A stretch of DNA of 39,820 bases from an uncultured Johnsonella sp. (GCA_937927235.1 CALBCM010000007.1:1-39820); one strand, 5' to 3'. Positions 1-8,293 are shown, counted from the first letter of the stretch. Program-made: numbers and translations. The notes: a model not told the origin generated them from the letters alone.

Positions 1-150
1 ATTTTGCCACTTCCCTTTTATTTTATATTTTTGCCAATGATTATTTTACTCTATCTATTTTTATGGCTCTGTTCTTTACAAGCCCTATTAATGACTTGCT
101 GACTTTATTAGTTTACTTTGTTAGAGTATTTACTTTTTTATTATTTTATA

Positions 151-179
151 TTGACATTTGGAGTATTAATTCATATAAT
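151..179 (+). promoter_or_regulatory. Sigma-A promoter of the selenium operon
   Basis: A perfect -35 TTGACA (151-156) and a perfect -10 TATAAT (174-179) are separated by exactly 17 bp. Transcription would start near 186, leaving a leader of about 95 nt before the first gene. The first 150 bases upstream are AT-rich and hold no gene that I can see; they contain two copies of TTTTGCCA (near 2 and 30). Confidence 0.8.
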
Positions 180-282
180 TGAACTATTGTAAGTTATCTG
201 TAGAGTTTTGAATGGTATAGAATGTGTATAAATAATATTGAAGACATTAAAAAATATATATAAAATATAAAAGGAGATACTT

Positions 283-630
283 ATGTCAAAAAAATATGAT
301 GTAGTAATTAAGAGCAAAGGCATGGGACACGGAGAGGATGACGAGGTTTTGCTTGAAAAGCTGATGGAGGGCTTTATTCACACCCTTGCCGGCAGAGAAA
401 ATTTACCTGAGCATGTTATTATGTACGCTTCCGGTGTTCAGCTTGCTTGTACAGGCTCAGACAGCATTGAAGATTTAAAGGTGCTGGAGGAAAAAGGTGT
501 AAAGGTGCTTTCTTGTGGAATATGCCTTGACCATTATGAATTAAAAGATGAGCTTAAGGTTGGCGGCGTTACAACTATGGCAGAAGTGGTTGAGATTATG
601 ACTACCTCTGACAAGGTAATCACTCCATAA
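283..630 (+). CDS. yedF: YedF-like (DsrE-fold) sulfurtransferase/selenium metabolism protein, single domain
   Basis: This 115-residue protein resembles the C-terminal DsrE/YedF domain of the selenium-associated YedF family. Full-length YedF proteins usually carry an N-terminal TusA/SirA-like domain with a Cys-Pro motif; it is absent here, so this is a stand-alone C-terminal domain. Cysteines occur in ACTGSDS and in the paired LSCGICLDHY motif, which could bind or relay sulfur or selenium. The start is ATG 283 with AAGGAG about 8 nt upstream. It is the first gene after a strong promoter. A hairpin follows it, then a Sec-containing methyltransferase, a class V aminotransferase and a DUF3343 protein. 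The family role in Se handling is known by genomic association rather than by a firm biochemical reaction. Confidence is good for the family and moderate for the role. Confidence 0.75.
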   Translation: MSKKYDVVIKSKGMGHGEDDEVLLEKLMEGFIHTLAGRENLPEHVIMYASGVQLACTGSDSIEDLKVLEEKGVKVLSCGICLDHYELKDELKVGGVTTMAEVVEIMTTSDKVITP

Positions 631-648
631 GAATAAAAATATTTTACA

Positions 649-682
649 GGCACCCATAAAAATATGGGTGCCAAGTTTTATT
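649..682 (+). terminator. Hairpin between yedF-like gene and the methyltransferase gene
   Basis: A perfect 10-bp stem (GGCACCCATA 649-658 with TATGGGTGCC 663-672, loop AAAA) is followed by AAGTTTTATT. The T tract is weak, so it may be a partial terminator or an mRNA-stability hairpin that sets different levels of the first gene and the three downstream genes. Confidence 0.6.
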
Positions 683-700
683 AAAATAAGGAGAAAAATC

Positions 701-1885
701 ATGGATAAATTTCCAGCTTTTTGCACTACCTTAATAGGCTCGATGCCAAGAAGCCCTGAGCTGCTGGAGCTTAAAAGGCAGTCTGTTGGCGATGCAGCCA
801 AGCAAGCTGAATATAAGGCTAAGGCTTTTGAAGAAACTAAGAAGGTTGTGGAGCTTCAGAAAGCTGCCGGAATTGATGTTCCGGTTTGCGGAGAGCTTTT
901 AAGAGATAATTTTGTAAGCTTTGTTGCTGAAAAGGTAGACGGCATCAGTCTTATGAGTATGGATGAGATACTTGAGATAACTGCAAATTCGGATGAATTT
1001 AAAGAAAGCCTGAACCAAATGGATGCTTCAGACAATTCTATGAGCAATCCGATATGTACCGGAAGAATTGATACCGATGCCCGCTTGGCGGATGAAGAAG
1101 TTGAGATGATGAAGGAATTTTCAGGAGATAACCGGTATAAGATTACGATTCCAAGCCCGTATATTTTAACACGCTCAATGTGGCTTAAGGAAGTATCTCA
1201 AAATGCTTATTCCGACAGGAAAGAGTTGGGAGCTGATGTTGTAAAGCTGCTTTTAAATGAAGTAGAGCAGCTGATAGCTTCCGGAGTGAAGGTGATACAA
1301 ATTGATGAGCCTATAGTATCGGAGGTGGTGTTTCAAAAGCCGGGCGGAGATAATTCCTTCTACTGAGGAGCACTGTCTGAAAAGGTCAAGATTGACCAAG
1401 AATTAAAATTTGCAAGCAATCTCTTAAAACCGATTCTTGCAAAAATAAGAGAGCATGAAGATGTAATCAGTGCAATGCATGTATGTAGAGGAAACTGGAC
1501 AACTGATGAGAGCGTACTTTTAGCCGGAGCCTATGATAAGCTTTCCAAGTTTTTCAGCGGACTTAAGGTTGATATGCTGGCACTTGAGTTTTCTACCCCA
1601 AGGGCAGGAGAGGTAAGCGAATTATTCCATAATAATTTATTGGCTAAAAAAATTATTTTAGGCTACGGAGTTATAAATCCTCGTATACAAACAGTTGAAA
1701 GTGTTGATGAAATCGTTGCCAGAGTTGAAAAGGCACTTGAATTTCTGCCGCCTGAAAGAATCTGGCTCAACTCAGACTGCGGTTTTGCCACTTTTTGTAA
1801 CAGACCTTTAAACTCTTATGAAACTATTGAAGCAAAATTGAGAAATATGACAAAAGCAGCCGAAATACTTAGAGGAAGATTATGA
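701..1885 (+). CDS. MetE/UROD-fold methyltransferase-like selenoprotein (in-frame TGA read as selenocysteine)
   Basis: One reading frame of 394 residues runs from ATG 701 (AAGGAG at 688-693) to TGA 1883-1885, broken only by TGA 1364-1366. The protein on both sides is continuous for the cobalamin-independent methionine synthase (COG0620/UROD-MetE) fold. An IDEP motif precedes the TGA. The predicted zinc ligands follow it: His260 and Cys262 in MHVCRGN, probably Glu296, and Cys360 in NSDCGF. TGA is codon 222 in the context FY-U-GAL; as I recall, relatives carry Cys there (C-G/A-A-L), the usual sign of a selenoprotein. A hairpin with its loop about 22 nt after the TGA fits a bacterial SECIS. The neighbours are selenium-trafficking genes. 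The stop overlaps the next start (ATGA). Length is close to single-domain archaeal-type MetE proteins, so the substrate need not be homocysteine. Alternatives are a nonsense mutation or sequencing error, less likely given the context. No selA, selB or selC lies in the window. Confidence 0.8.
1364..1400 (+). promoter_or_regulatory. Candidate bacterial SECIS element
   Basis: UGA at 1364-1366 is followed by a hairpin with stem GGUC (1384-1387) and GACC (1394-1397) and a 6-nt loop AAGAUU. The loop begins about 22 nt after the UGA, within the approximately 16-37 nt window known for bacterial SECIS elements. The stem could extend further with an internal loop (UCU 1376-1378 with AGA 1399-1401). The usual G in the first loop positions is not clearly present, so the exact structure is uncertain. 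Confidence 0.5.
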
Positions 1886-3141
1886 TAAATTTTGACCAGG
1901 CTTCCAGTTCATTTCCTAAGGCACCAAATCTGCCGGAGGCAGTTGCCGAATTTATAAGAACTGGAGCAAGTAATATTAACAGAGGGAGTCTTAGTATATC
2001 CTATGAGGCTTCTCAGCTTGTATATAAAACCAGAGAGTATATTCTGGAGTATTTTGGTGCCCGAAATAAACAGGCGGTATTTACCAAAAATGTTACTGAA
2101 AGTCTTAATCTGCTTTTAAAGGGCTACTTAAAAAGCGGAGATCATATAATAGTTTCTCCGCTTGAGCATAATGCGGTAATGCGCCCCTTAAAGGCTTTGG
2201 AAAAACTGAATATAAGCTATTCGGTAATTCCCTGTGATGAGTGCGGGAGAATAAATACAGACTGTATCGCAGCTTTAATAAAATCTAATACAAAAGCTGT
2301 TTTAACAACTGCCGCCAGCAATGTAGCGGGCAATATTCTGCCGCTTAGACAAATAGGAAGCATAGCCAAGGAAAATCATCTTCTTTATTTTGTTGACGGA
2401 GCTCAACTGGCAGGCTTTCTGCCCCTGAATATGGAGGTGCTCGGCATAGACATACTTGCAATTACAGGGCATAAAAGCCTGCTCGGACCGCAGGGAATAG
2501 GAGCGCTTATACTGTCTGAGGAATTAGGCAAAGAGATAGAGCCTCTTATTTGCGGCGGAACAGGCTCCATATCGGATAAATTTGAGATGCCGGAAAGTCT
2601 TCCGGATAAATTTGAGGCAGGGACACAAAATCTCATCGGCATTGCAGGGCTTTTAGCTTCGATGAGATGGCTTAAGGAAAATCATGCGCAGGTCCTGGAA
2701 AATGAGCTTGCCTTGACCAAAAAATTTATTGATGGAGTCAAAGAGCTGTCTGAAAAATACCCTATAAGACTGATAGGACTTAATTTGGCTGAAAGCGGTT
2801 ATTTTATTGAAACGGATGAAATAGAGCGGAGCCTGAAGCTTGAGAATGACAAGAAAAATTATCCTTTGCTTAAAGACAGAGAGCTTTTAATAGAAAAAAT
2901 TAAGCGGACTCCGGTGGTATCGGTTTACTCCGACGAAACAGACCTTGCAAGTCTTTCGTTTTATTTGGAGAGTGAAGGAAAAATTGCTACCAGAGTGGGC
3001 ATGCAGTGCTCTCCTTTGGCACATACCTCACTTAAAACCTTTCCCAAGGGAACCTTAAGATTCAGCTTCGGATATAGTGAAACACTTGAAAGTGTGGATT
3101 ATTGCCTCAAGCTGATGAAAGCATTTTTTTCTGAACAATAA
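1882..3141 (+). CDS. Class V aminotransferase, EF2568-type cysteine desulfurase/selenocysteine lyase family
   Basis: This 419-residue PLP enzyme has the cysteine desulfurase architecture. VDGAQ (171-175) precedes the PLP lysine in TGHKSLLGPQG (Lys198), and a catalytic-type Cys376 lies in GMQCSPLAH, followed by a GTLRFSFGY end motif. This pattern matches the family typified by Enterococcus EF2568, which sits with selD and selenium-dependent hydroxylase genes. The likely reaction is release of S or Se from (seleno)cysteine onto an acceptor. The family is usually about 380 residues; an extra charged segment at about 302-342, just before the active-site Cys region, explains the added length. Its ATG overlaps the stop of the selenoprotein gene, implying coupled translation. 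Family assignment is firm; whether Se or S is the physiological substrate is inference from context. Confidence 0.85.
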   Translation: MINFDQASSSFPKAPNLPEAVAEFIRTGASNINRGSLSISYEASQLVYKTREYILEYFGARNKQAVFTKNVTESLNLLLKGYLKSGDHIIVSPLEHNAVMRPLKALEKLNISYSVIPCDECGRINTDCIAALIKSNTKAVLTTAASNVAGNILPLRQIGSIAKENHLLYFVDGAQLAGFLPLNMEVLGIDILAITGHKSLLGPQGIGALILSEELGKEIEPLICGGTGSISDKFEMPESLPDKFEAGTQNLIGIAGLLASMRWLKENHAQVLENELALTKKFIDGVKELSEKYPIRLIGLNLAESGYFIETDEIERSLKLENDKKNYPLLKDRELLIEKIKRTPVVSVYSDETDLASLSFYLESEGKIATRVGMQCSPLAHTSLKTFPKGTLRFSFGYSETLESVDYCLKLMKAFFSEQ

Positions 3142-3172
3142 AAAATATTATAATAGCTAAAGGAGGGGAAAG

Positions 3173-3415
3173 GTGCGGGAAAAAACGAGATTTGATTTGG
3201 TTTTATTTGATTCACCACATCATGCGATTTCATTTGAGCAAAAAGCTAAGAAAATGGATTTGGGCGGCAGACTGATACCTGTGCCTCGTGCCCTTTCACT
3301 GTCATGTGGAATGTGCTATCGTTCCCAAATAAAAAACCGGGATTTGCTTAAAGCCTTTATTAAGGCTGAAGAAGTAAAATTTAAGGAAATCGTTGAAGAC
3401 TTTGAGCTTATGTAA
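3173..3415 (+). CDS. DUF3343 putative Se/S carrier protein
   Basis: This 80-residue protein starts at GTG 3173 with a strong AAAGGAGGGG site just upstream. It contains the motif LSCGMCYRS, a CxxC in a small alpha/beta protein that matches DUF3343, a family annotated as putative Se/S carrier and repeatedly found beside SelD-linked genes. It likely accepts sulfur or selenium from the preceding aminotransferase, but that is inferred. It is the last clear gene of the operon, and a terminator follows 70 bp later. Confidence 0.8.
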   Translation: MREKTRFDLVLFDSPHHAISFEQKAKKMDLGGRLIPVPRALSLSCGMCYRSQIKNRDLLKAFIKAEEVKFKEIVEDFELM

Positions 3416-3483
3416 ACAACAGCTTCCTGTTGTGAAGGTGCATAGCTTTAAAGCGGGAAAGCCGCCCGGAAATTTTATTGACG

Positions 3484-3527
3484 AAAACACTGTCTAAGGT
3501 TGAAAAAAACTTTAGAGAGTGTTTTTA
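3484..3527 (+). terminator. Rho-independent terminator of the selenium operon
   Basis: AAAACACT (3484-3491) pairs with AGTGTTTT, and CTAA-GTT with AAC-TTAG inside it; the 3' arm ends in TTTTT. The imperfect stem has small internal mismatches but a good U tract. Confidence 0.7.
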
Positions 3528-3587
3528 TGTTTGAAGACTAAAAATCTGATTGCCTTAGAATGTATTATAGACTAAACTTAATCCTAT

Positions 3588-3609
3588 ATTAATGCCTGAG
3601 GGCATTAAT
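3588..3609. promoter_or_regulatory. Palindrome upstream of the CPBP protease gene
   Basis: ATTAATGCC and GGCATTAAT form a perfect 9-bp inverted repeat around TGAG. It is partly embedded in a direct repeat (TTAATCCTATATTAA and TTAATCCTGTATTAA). It could be an operator or an RNA hairpin; there is no T tract to make it a terminator. Confidence 0.35.
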
Positions 3610-3742
3610 CCTGTATTAAAAGGCTCGGAATTTAATGCAATCATGAAAATTTTAAGTGAATTTTGCTTTCAAGCAGGCGGCTGAGCAGATTGCAGGGTCT
3701 GTCTGAGAGCTTGACATATTTGGAAAGGAGTCAGGTAGAACT

Positions 3743-4591
3743 ATGCTGGTACTAAAATATAATAAAACCCTCTCTGAAGCTAAAGAGATTAAAAAATCAG
3801 GGCGTATGACTGCACTTTGCTATCTGCTGTATGCAATAGTAATGAGTGCTTCAGGTATATTGTTGGACTTTAATAATGTAGTAAATCTTTTGCTGGCAAA
3901 CGTGCTGTCTGCTATTGCCTGTGTTGCCTTTATGGCAGCTATAGCCCGCAGAAGCTTTGCTTCGCTGGGAATGAACTCCGGGATACTGGACTACCCTTTA
4001 GGCTGGATGCTTTCAGCTGTAATTTTGTTTATTATATGGCTGATAAACATTGTATTTCATGCAGTAAATACTTCAGTAAATCAGAAAATTAATTTGCGGA
4101 TATTTCTGCTTCTTTTAATTGGTTTTATATTTCAGGGCTTTATGGAAGAATTTATAATGAGGAGCCTTTTGTTTACTCAGTTGGCTTTAAGATTTGGAGT
4201 AATAGCTGCTATACTATTAAATTCTTCAGTGTTTGCACTTATGCACATAACAAATGCGAATGCTTCAATTATAAGTCTGGTGAATACCTTTTTAATCGGA
4301 ATCCTATTCAGCCTTATCTATTATTACCATGATAATATTTGGTTGGTGGCAGGTTTTCACTCTGGCTGGAATTTTATTCTGGGAGCAGTGCTTGGCATTT
4401 CTGTAAGCGGCTTTGAATTGCCGACGACAGTTTTTAAAACCGAGATAAATGAAAATCTGGCTGTATTAAATGGAGGGCTGTATGGATTCGAAGCAGGCAG
4501 TCCTGTGACTGTGATAATAGTCTTAATGATTGTAATATACATATTGCTTCTGAAAAATAACAGTCAAAAATTAATTCAAAAATCAGATTAA
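3743..4591 (+). CDS. CPBP-family intramembrane metalloprotease (CAAX protease/Abi)
   Basis: This is a 282-residue multi-pass membrane protein with about eight hydrophobic segments. The three diagnostic motifs of the CPBP (Rce1-like) family are present: EExxxR at 135-140 (EEFIMR), FxxxH ending at His168 (FALMH), and HxxxN at 206-210 (HSGWN). These form a glutamate-activated metalloprotease site in the membrane. In bacteria such proteins are linked to peptide maturation, bacteriocin immunity or signalling. No bacteriocin gene is visible nearby, so its substrate is unknown. The start ATG 3743 has AAAGGAG about 12 nt upstream, a somewhat long spacing. It appears to be transcribed alone. Confidence 0.85.
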   Translation: MLVLKYNKTLSEAKEIKKSGRMTALCYLLYAIVMSASGILLDFNNVVNLLLANVLSAIACVAFMAAIARRSFASLGMNSGILDYPLGWMLSAVILFIIWLINIVFHAVNTSVNQKINLRIFLLLLIGFIFQGFMEEFIMRSLLFTQLALRFGVIAAILLNSSVFALMHITNANASIISLVNTFLIGILFSLIYYYHDNIWLVAGFHSGWNFILGAVLGISVSGFELPTTVFKTEINENLAVLNGGLYGFEAGSPVTVIIVLMIVIYILLLKNNSQKLIQKSD

Positions 4592-4677
4592 GCCCGGGCA
4601 AAATTATTTTGATTAGTTAAGCTGACCGGGATAGAGTAAAATAGCTGCTGATTTAGCGAATTGCTGAGATACATAAA

Positions 4678-4706
4678 TTGCTCTGTTGTAAATTATGTAT
4701 TATAAT
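4678..4706 (+). promoter_or_regulatory. Promoter of the YbaK-like gene
   Basis: A weak -35 TTGCTC (4678-4683) and a perfect -10 TATAAT (4701-4706) are separated by 17 bp. Confidence 0.5.
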
Positions 4707-4741
4707 ACTTTATATAGATTTTAGTTAAGGAGAATATAAAA

Positions 4742-5212
4742 ATGTCGGTTGAAAAGGTAAAAAAATATTTTGAAAAATTTGGTATGGCGGATAGAGTGAT
4801 GGAGTTTGAGGTATCAAGTGCTACTGTAGAGCTTGCAGCTAAGGCACTTAACTGCGAGGGCTGCAGGATAGCGAAAACTCTTTCTTTTATGGCAGGAGAG
4901 CAGCCTATTTTAGTAGTAACTGCCGGAGATGCTAAAATAGATAATTCAAAATATAAGGCTGAGTTTGGAAAAAAGGCTAAGATGCTTACAGCCGAAGAAG
5001 CGTTGTCAATAATAGGGCATGAGATTGGCGGAGTATGCCCCTTTGCAGTTGGAGAGGGAGTAAAGATTTATCTTGATGAATCTTTAAAAAGGTTTAGCAC
5101 TGTATTTCCGGCATGCGGAAGCCACAACAGTGCAATAGAATTAACCATAAGCGAACTGGAAAAATATTCAAATTATGATAAATGGGTCGACGTATGTAAG
5201 GCCTGGGAATAA
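4742..5212 (+). CDS. YbaK/EbsC-type aminoacyl-tRNA deacylase (trans-editing protein)
   Basis: This 156-residue protein is of the size and pattern of the YbaK/ProX superfamily, free-standing domains that hydrolyse mischarged aminoacyl-tRNAs such as Cys- or Ala-tRNAPro. Visible motifs are GCRIAKTL with the conserved Lys45, the GHEIGGVCPFAV loop, and PACGSHNSAIELT near the end. It acts in the cytoplasm in translation quality control. The start ATG 4742 follows TAAGGAG. The specificity (Cys, Ala or another amino acid) cannot be read from the sequence. The next gene begins 29 bp downstream with its own ribosome-binding site and may be cotranscribed. Confidence 0.88.
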   Translation: MSVEKVKKYFEKFGMADRVMEFEVSSATVELAAKALNCEGCRIAKTLSFMAGEQPILVVTAGDAKIDNSKYKAEFGKKAKMLTAEEALSIIGHEIGGVCPFAVGEGVKIYLDESLKRFSTVFPACGSHNSAIELTISELEKYSNYDKWVDVCKAWE

Positions 5213-5241
5213 ATCTGCATTTTCAAAGGAGGAATAATACT

Positions 5242-6414
5242 ATGTTGGGAAATTTCAGCTACTGTAATCCGGTAAAGCTTTATTTCGGAGAGGATTCATT
5301 GCAATATCTTAACATTGAGCTGTCTAAATACGGCTCAAATGTCGTGCTTGTGTATGGGGGAGGCTCTGTAAAAAAAAACGGTATCTATGACGAGGTAATT
5401 AAAATACTTAAAAACAATAAGAAAAACATTGCCGAAATATCGGGAGTCATGCCGAACCCGACTCTTAAGAAATTATATGAAGGTATAGAAATAGCCAGAG
5501 GGCATAAAGCGGATTTGCTGCTTGCAGTAGGTGGTGGCTCGGTATGCGATTACTCCAAGGCTGTTGCGGTATCGGCAAACTTAATCGGGGAAGATCCTTG
5601 GGAGAAATATTTTATACGTTATGAAGAGCCTGAATGTGAGGTGATTCCTGTAGGCTGTATACTTACTATGGCAGGCACCGGCTCCGAGATGAATGCGGGT
5701 GCGGTAATTACAAATCAGGATACCAAACAGAAGATAGGTCATCCCTTTGCAGATGAGAGGGTAATGCCGAGGTTTTCTATATTAAACCCGAAGTTTACCC
5801 TCAGCTTGCCTCATTATCAGATGATAGCCGGTATTTATGATGTTTTCAGCCATATCTGCGAGCAGTATTTTTCAGGCGAAGATGATAATACCAGTGACTA
5901 TATAAGCGAGGGGCTTATGCATTCGCTTATAAATTCAAGTCGTATTGCAAATAAGGAGCCGGAAAACTACGAAGCCAGAAGCAATATTATGTGGACTGCT
6001 TCATGGGCTTTAAATACGCTTGTGTCCTGCGGCAAATCGACTGACTGGATGGTACACATGCTTGGGCAGGCGGTAGGAGGGGTAACCGATGCAACTCACG
6101 GTATGACTCTTGCAGCAGTTTCACTGCCCTACTATCGCTATATACTGCCTTACGGTCTTAGTAAGTTTAAACGCTTTGCAGTTAATGTCTGGGGAGTGCA
6201 GGCTGAGGGCAAAACTGACAGACAGATAGCTGAAGAGGGGCTTTCAGCTATGGAAAGCTGGATGAAGGAGCTTGGGCTGGTAATGAGGATAAGCGAGCTC
6301 GGAGTTAAAGAAGATATGATAGAAGGTATCGCCAAGGGCACTCTGCTGCTTAGGGGCGGATATAAAAAGCTTGATTATAGTGAAGTAGTAAAGATATTAA
6401 AGGAAAGCCTGTAG
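5242..6414 (+). CDS. Iron-containing alcohol dehydrogenase (butanol dehydrogenase-like)
   Basis: This 390-residue group III alcohol dehydrogenase shows the NAD(P)-binding GGGSVCDYSKAVA loop (97-109). Predicted metal ligands are Asp200 and His204 (GIYDVFSH), His272 (VHMLGQ) and His286 (ATHGM). The overall pattern is closest to the YqhD/BdhA-type NADPH-dependent butanol or aldehyde reductases that reduce short-chain aldehydes during fermentation. The length is normal for the family. The start ATG 5242 has AAAGGAGG about 9 nt upstream. It sits 29 bp after the YbaK-like gene with no terminator between, so one transcript is possible without an obvious functional link. Confidence 0.9.
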   Translation: MLGNFSYCNPVKLYFGEDSLQYLNIELSKYGSNVVLVYGGGSVKKNGIYDEVIKILKNNKKNIAEISGVMPNPTLKKLYEGIEIARGHKADLLLAVGGGSVCDYSKAVAVSANLIGEDPWEKYFIRYEEPECEVIPVGCILTMAGTGSEMNAGAVITNQDTKQKIGHPFADERVMPRFSILNPKFTLSLPHYQMIAGIYDVFSHICEQYFSGEDDNTSDYISEGLMHSLINSSRIANKEPENYEARSNIMWTASWALNTLVSCGKSTDWMVHMLGQAVGGVTDATHGMTLAAVSLPYYRYILPYGLSKFKRFAVNVWGVQAEGKTDRQIAEEGLSAMESWMKELGLVMRISELGVKEDMIEGIAKGTLLLRGGYKKLDYSEVVKILKESL

Positions 6415-6484
6415 ATTCAGAGTGCATAAACCTGAGGCTGTAATAAATACTATATATGAGGCTTTAGTCGGAGGTGTAAATCAA

Positions 6485-8293
6485 ATGAAAGATAATCTGT
6501 CAAAATTTAAGCCGGCAGCAGCTTTAATCACAGTTTTGCTAGGCATAGCCCTGCTTGCATCCTGTACCGGACAAAACAACATAGAGCAAAACTCTGAAAG
6601 GATTAAAAAAAATTCTGCTGATGTCGCTGTTAAAAAAAAGAATAATAAAGCTAAAGATAAAAAATCAAATACTATAAAGGATTATTATATGGCGGTACCG
6701 GCAGATTTATTTTATGAAAAAAAGGGTGTACTTATCTTAGATAAAAATTTTCAGGATAAAAAATACCTGCCTGATATAGAAATAGAAAAGCCTTTTCTTA
6801 TATCAAAAAATAATATTTATGCAAAGGATTCCTACAATCTTTGCCCGGGCATATATTCCTTAAAGGATGAAGACTGGGTATATAAGGCAGATAAATTGTA
6901 CAGCATTTCAGATTTTGGCAACAATCTTACATTAGTTAATACAAATGATACTTTCTGGTACTATTATGATGATGAAAGCGGTGATATTGAGAAAATTAAG
7001 AAAAAGTACGGAGATATACTTCCTGAAGACAAGGTGCAGGATAATTATATTTTAGATGAAAAGGGAAGAGTGCTTTTTAATTTGCCCGGCGGCACAACTC
7101 AGCGTTTCGGCGATTATATCTGGGCGACCGTAACCAGGCGAACCGGTGATATGGACATTGAAAATATAGGAATTAACATATATGACCTTAAAGGGAATTT
7201 AATTAATGCTATTGAGGCGAACGAGGGAGGCGGCATATCTTTTGATAATGCTTATGGTGAGCTTAGATTAAATGACAGCCATGTAATTGCAGATAAGTTT
7301 AACTATAGTGAAAAGGTTTATATTGATCATAAGATATTATACAGTCCTTCAGGCGATGAGGAGCTGGACCTGCTTGCAGCAAGCCGGGAGTTTATAGGTA
7401 AGGATACCGGAGAAGCCAGGTTAACTGATGAATTTGAAACTGAGATAGAAAATGAAATATTATTAATAGAATTTTATTATAATAGAGAGGATAGGTATTA
7501 TTCTATATTTTATGACTGTAAATCAAGAAGCATTCTCAATCGAATTACTTCACGGCACTATCCAATAAAATTTAAGACAGCCGGAAAAAGCTTTATTATA
7601 TTTCAGCTTGAGGACGGAAGCTATAATGTATTTGAGGATGGAGTATTAAAACGCAGGGTTGCTGAAAAAGAAAGTGAGCTACTCAAGGAAGAGCTGCTGA
7701 TTGGTGAAGCTGATATACCTCTTAGCCTGGATACGGAAGCTTCAACTGATACGGACTTAGTTTTATATGATATAGTGCGGGGAGAAACATTGCGTTTTAA
7801 ACATAATAATCAACTCAAGGCAAGTGATTTTGAAAATCACCTTATTTATTTAACCGAGCTTGGTCCTGCCTGCGACAAGATAACACTTAGAAATCAGGCA
7901 GACGAGGAAGATACAGGCAAGGACTATCTGACTGACAGGGAAGTATTGTTTTATAAGGATGAATATATTGCACAAGGCACTTATGTAGATCATCGACAGG
8001 AAACAAATATTAGAAAGTCTGATGAACAGGGTAAAGGCTATACCTATATAATCATATATGAAGCTGATCTTGATTCTGAAGCGGATACTGTTGCATTTCA
8101 GGGCTTTTTAACGGATAAGGGGGAGCTTATTGAGCTTAATAATGAAGCTATGGAAAATAAGACAGTGCTCTATTATGGCGAGAATTTTTATATCTGCCTG
8201 CATGGCAGCTCCATAGAATGCCGTAATTTTCAAAATAAGCTTTTAAGACGAGAGTATAAAAACTATGATGAGGAAAATATCGGCTATTATTAA
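6485..8293 (+). CDS. Large hypothetical lipoprotein
   Basis: I do not recognise a family. The start is chosen at ATG 6485, preceded by GGAGG, because it gives a proper lipoprotein signal: a Lys-containing n-region, a hydrophobic core, and lipobox LLASC with Cys27. An upstream in-frame start at 6422 would bury the signal. The mature part, about 575 residues, opens with a Lys/Asn-rich linker and continues as a Tyr/Asp/Glu-rich sequence with many short beta-like stretches (for example IYDLKGNLINAIE), suggesting a beta-propeller or similar exported sensor-like fold. It is anchored on the outer face of the membrane. The following gene, about 100 bp on, also encodes a lipoprotein; joint action is possible but unproven. 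Confidence 0.7.
   Translation: MKDNLSKFKPAAALITVLLGIALLASCTGQNNIEQNSERIKKNSADVAVKKKNNKAKDKKSNTIKDYYMAVPADLFYEKKGVLILDKNFQDKKYLPDIEIEKPFLISKNNIYAKDSYNLCPGIYSLKDEDWVYKADKLYSISDFGNNLTLVNTNDTFWYYYDDESGDIEKIKKKYGDILPEDKVQDNYILDEKGRVLFNLPGGTTQRFGDYIWATVTRRTGDMDIENIGINIYDLKGNLINAIEANEGGGISFDNAYGELRLNDSHVIADKFNYSEKVYIDHKILYSPSGDEELDLLAASREFIGKDTGEARLTDEFETEIENEILLIEFYYNREDRYYSIFYDCKSRSILNRITSRHYPIKFKTAGKSFIIFQLEDGSYNVFEDGVLKRRVAEKESELLKEELLIGEADIPLSLDTEASTDTDLVLYDIVRGETLRFKHNNQLKASDFENHLIYLTELGPACDKITLRNQADEEDTGKDYLTDREVLFYKDEYIAQGTYVDHRQETNIRKSDEQGKGYTYIIIYEADLDSEADTVAFQGFLTDKGELIELNNEAMENKTVLYYGENFYICLHGSSIECRNFQNKLLRREYKNYDEENIGYY

Noticed and set aside
668..700. Upstream start for the MetE-like gene within the hairpin
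   Set aside because: The in-frame start at 668 lies in the 3' arm of a stable hairpin with no ribosome-binding site, while ATG 701 has AAGGAG at the right distance.
1475..1885. Separate small protein starting at ATG 1475
   Set aside because: It lacks a ribosome-binding site, its first residues are the conserved zinc-ligand motif of the upstream fold, and it is in the same frame as the upstream part; selenocysteine read-through explains it better.
3402..3490. Possible short ORF after DUF3343 starting at TTG and ending inside the terminator
   Set aside because: No ribosome-binding site, an out-of-frame overlap with the DUF3343 stop, and no recognisable family; the stretch may be a gene remnant but cannot be supported.
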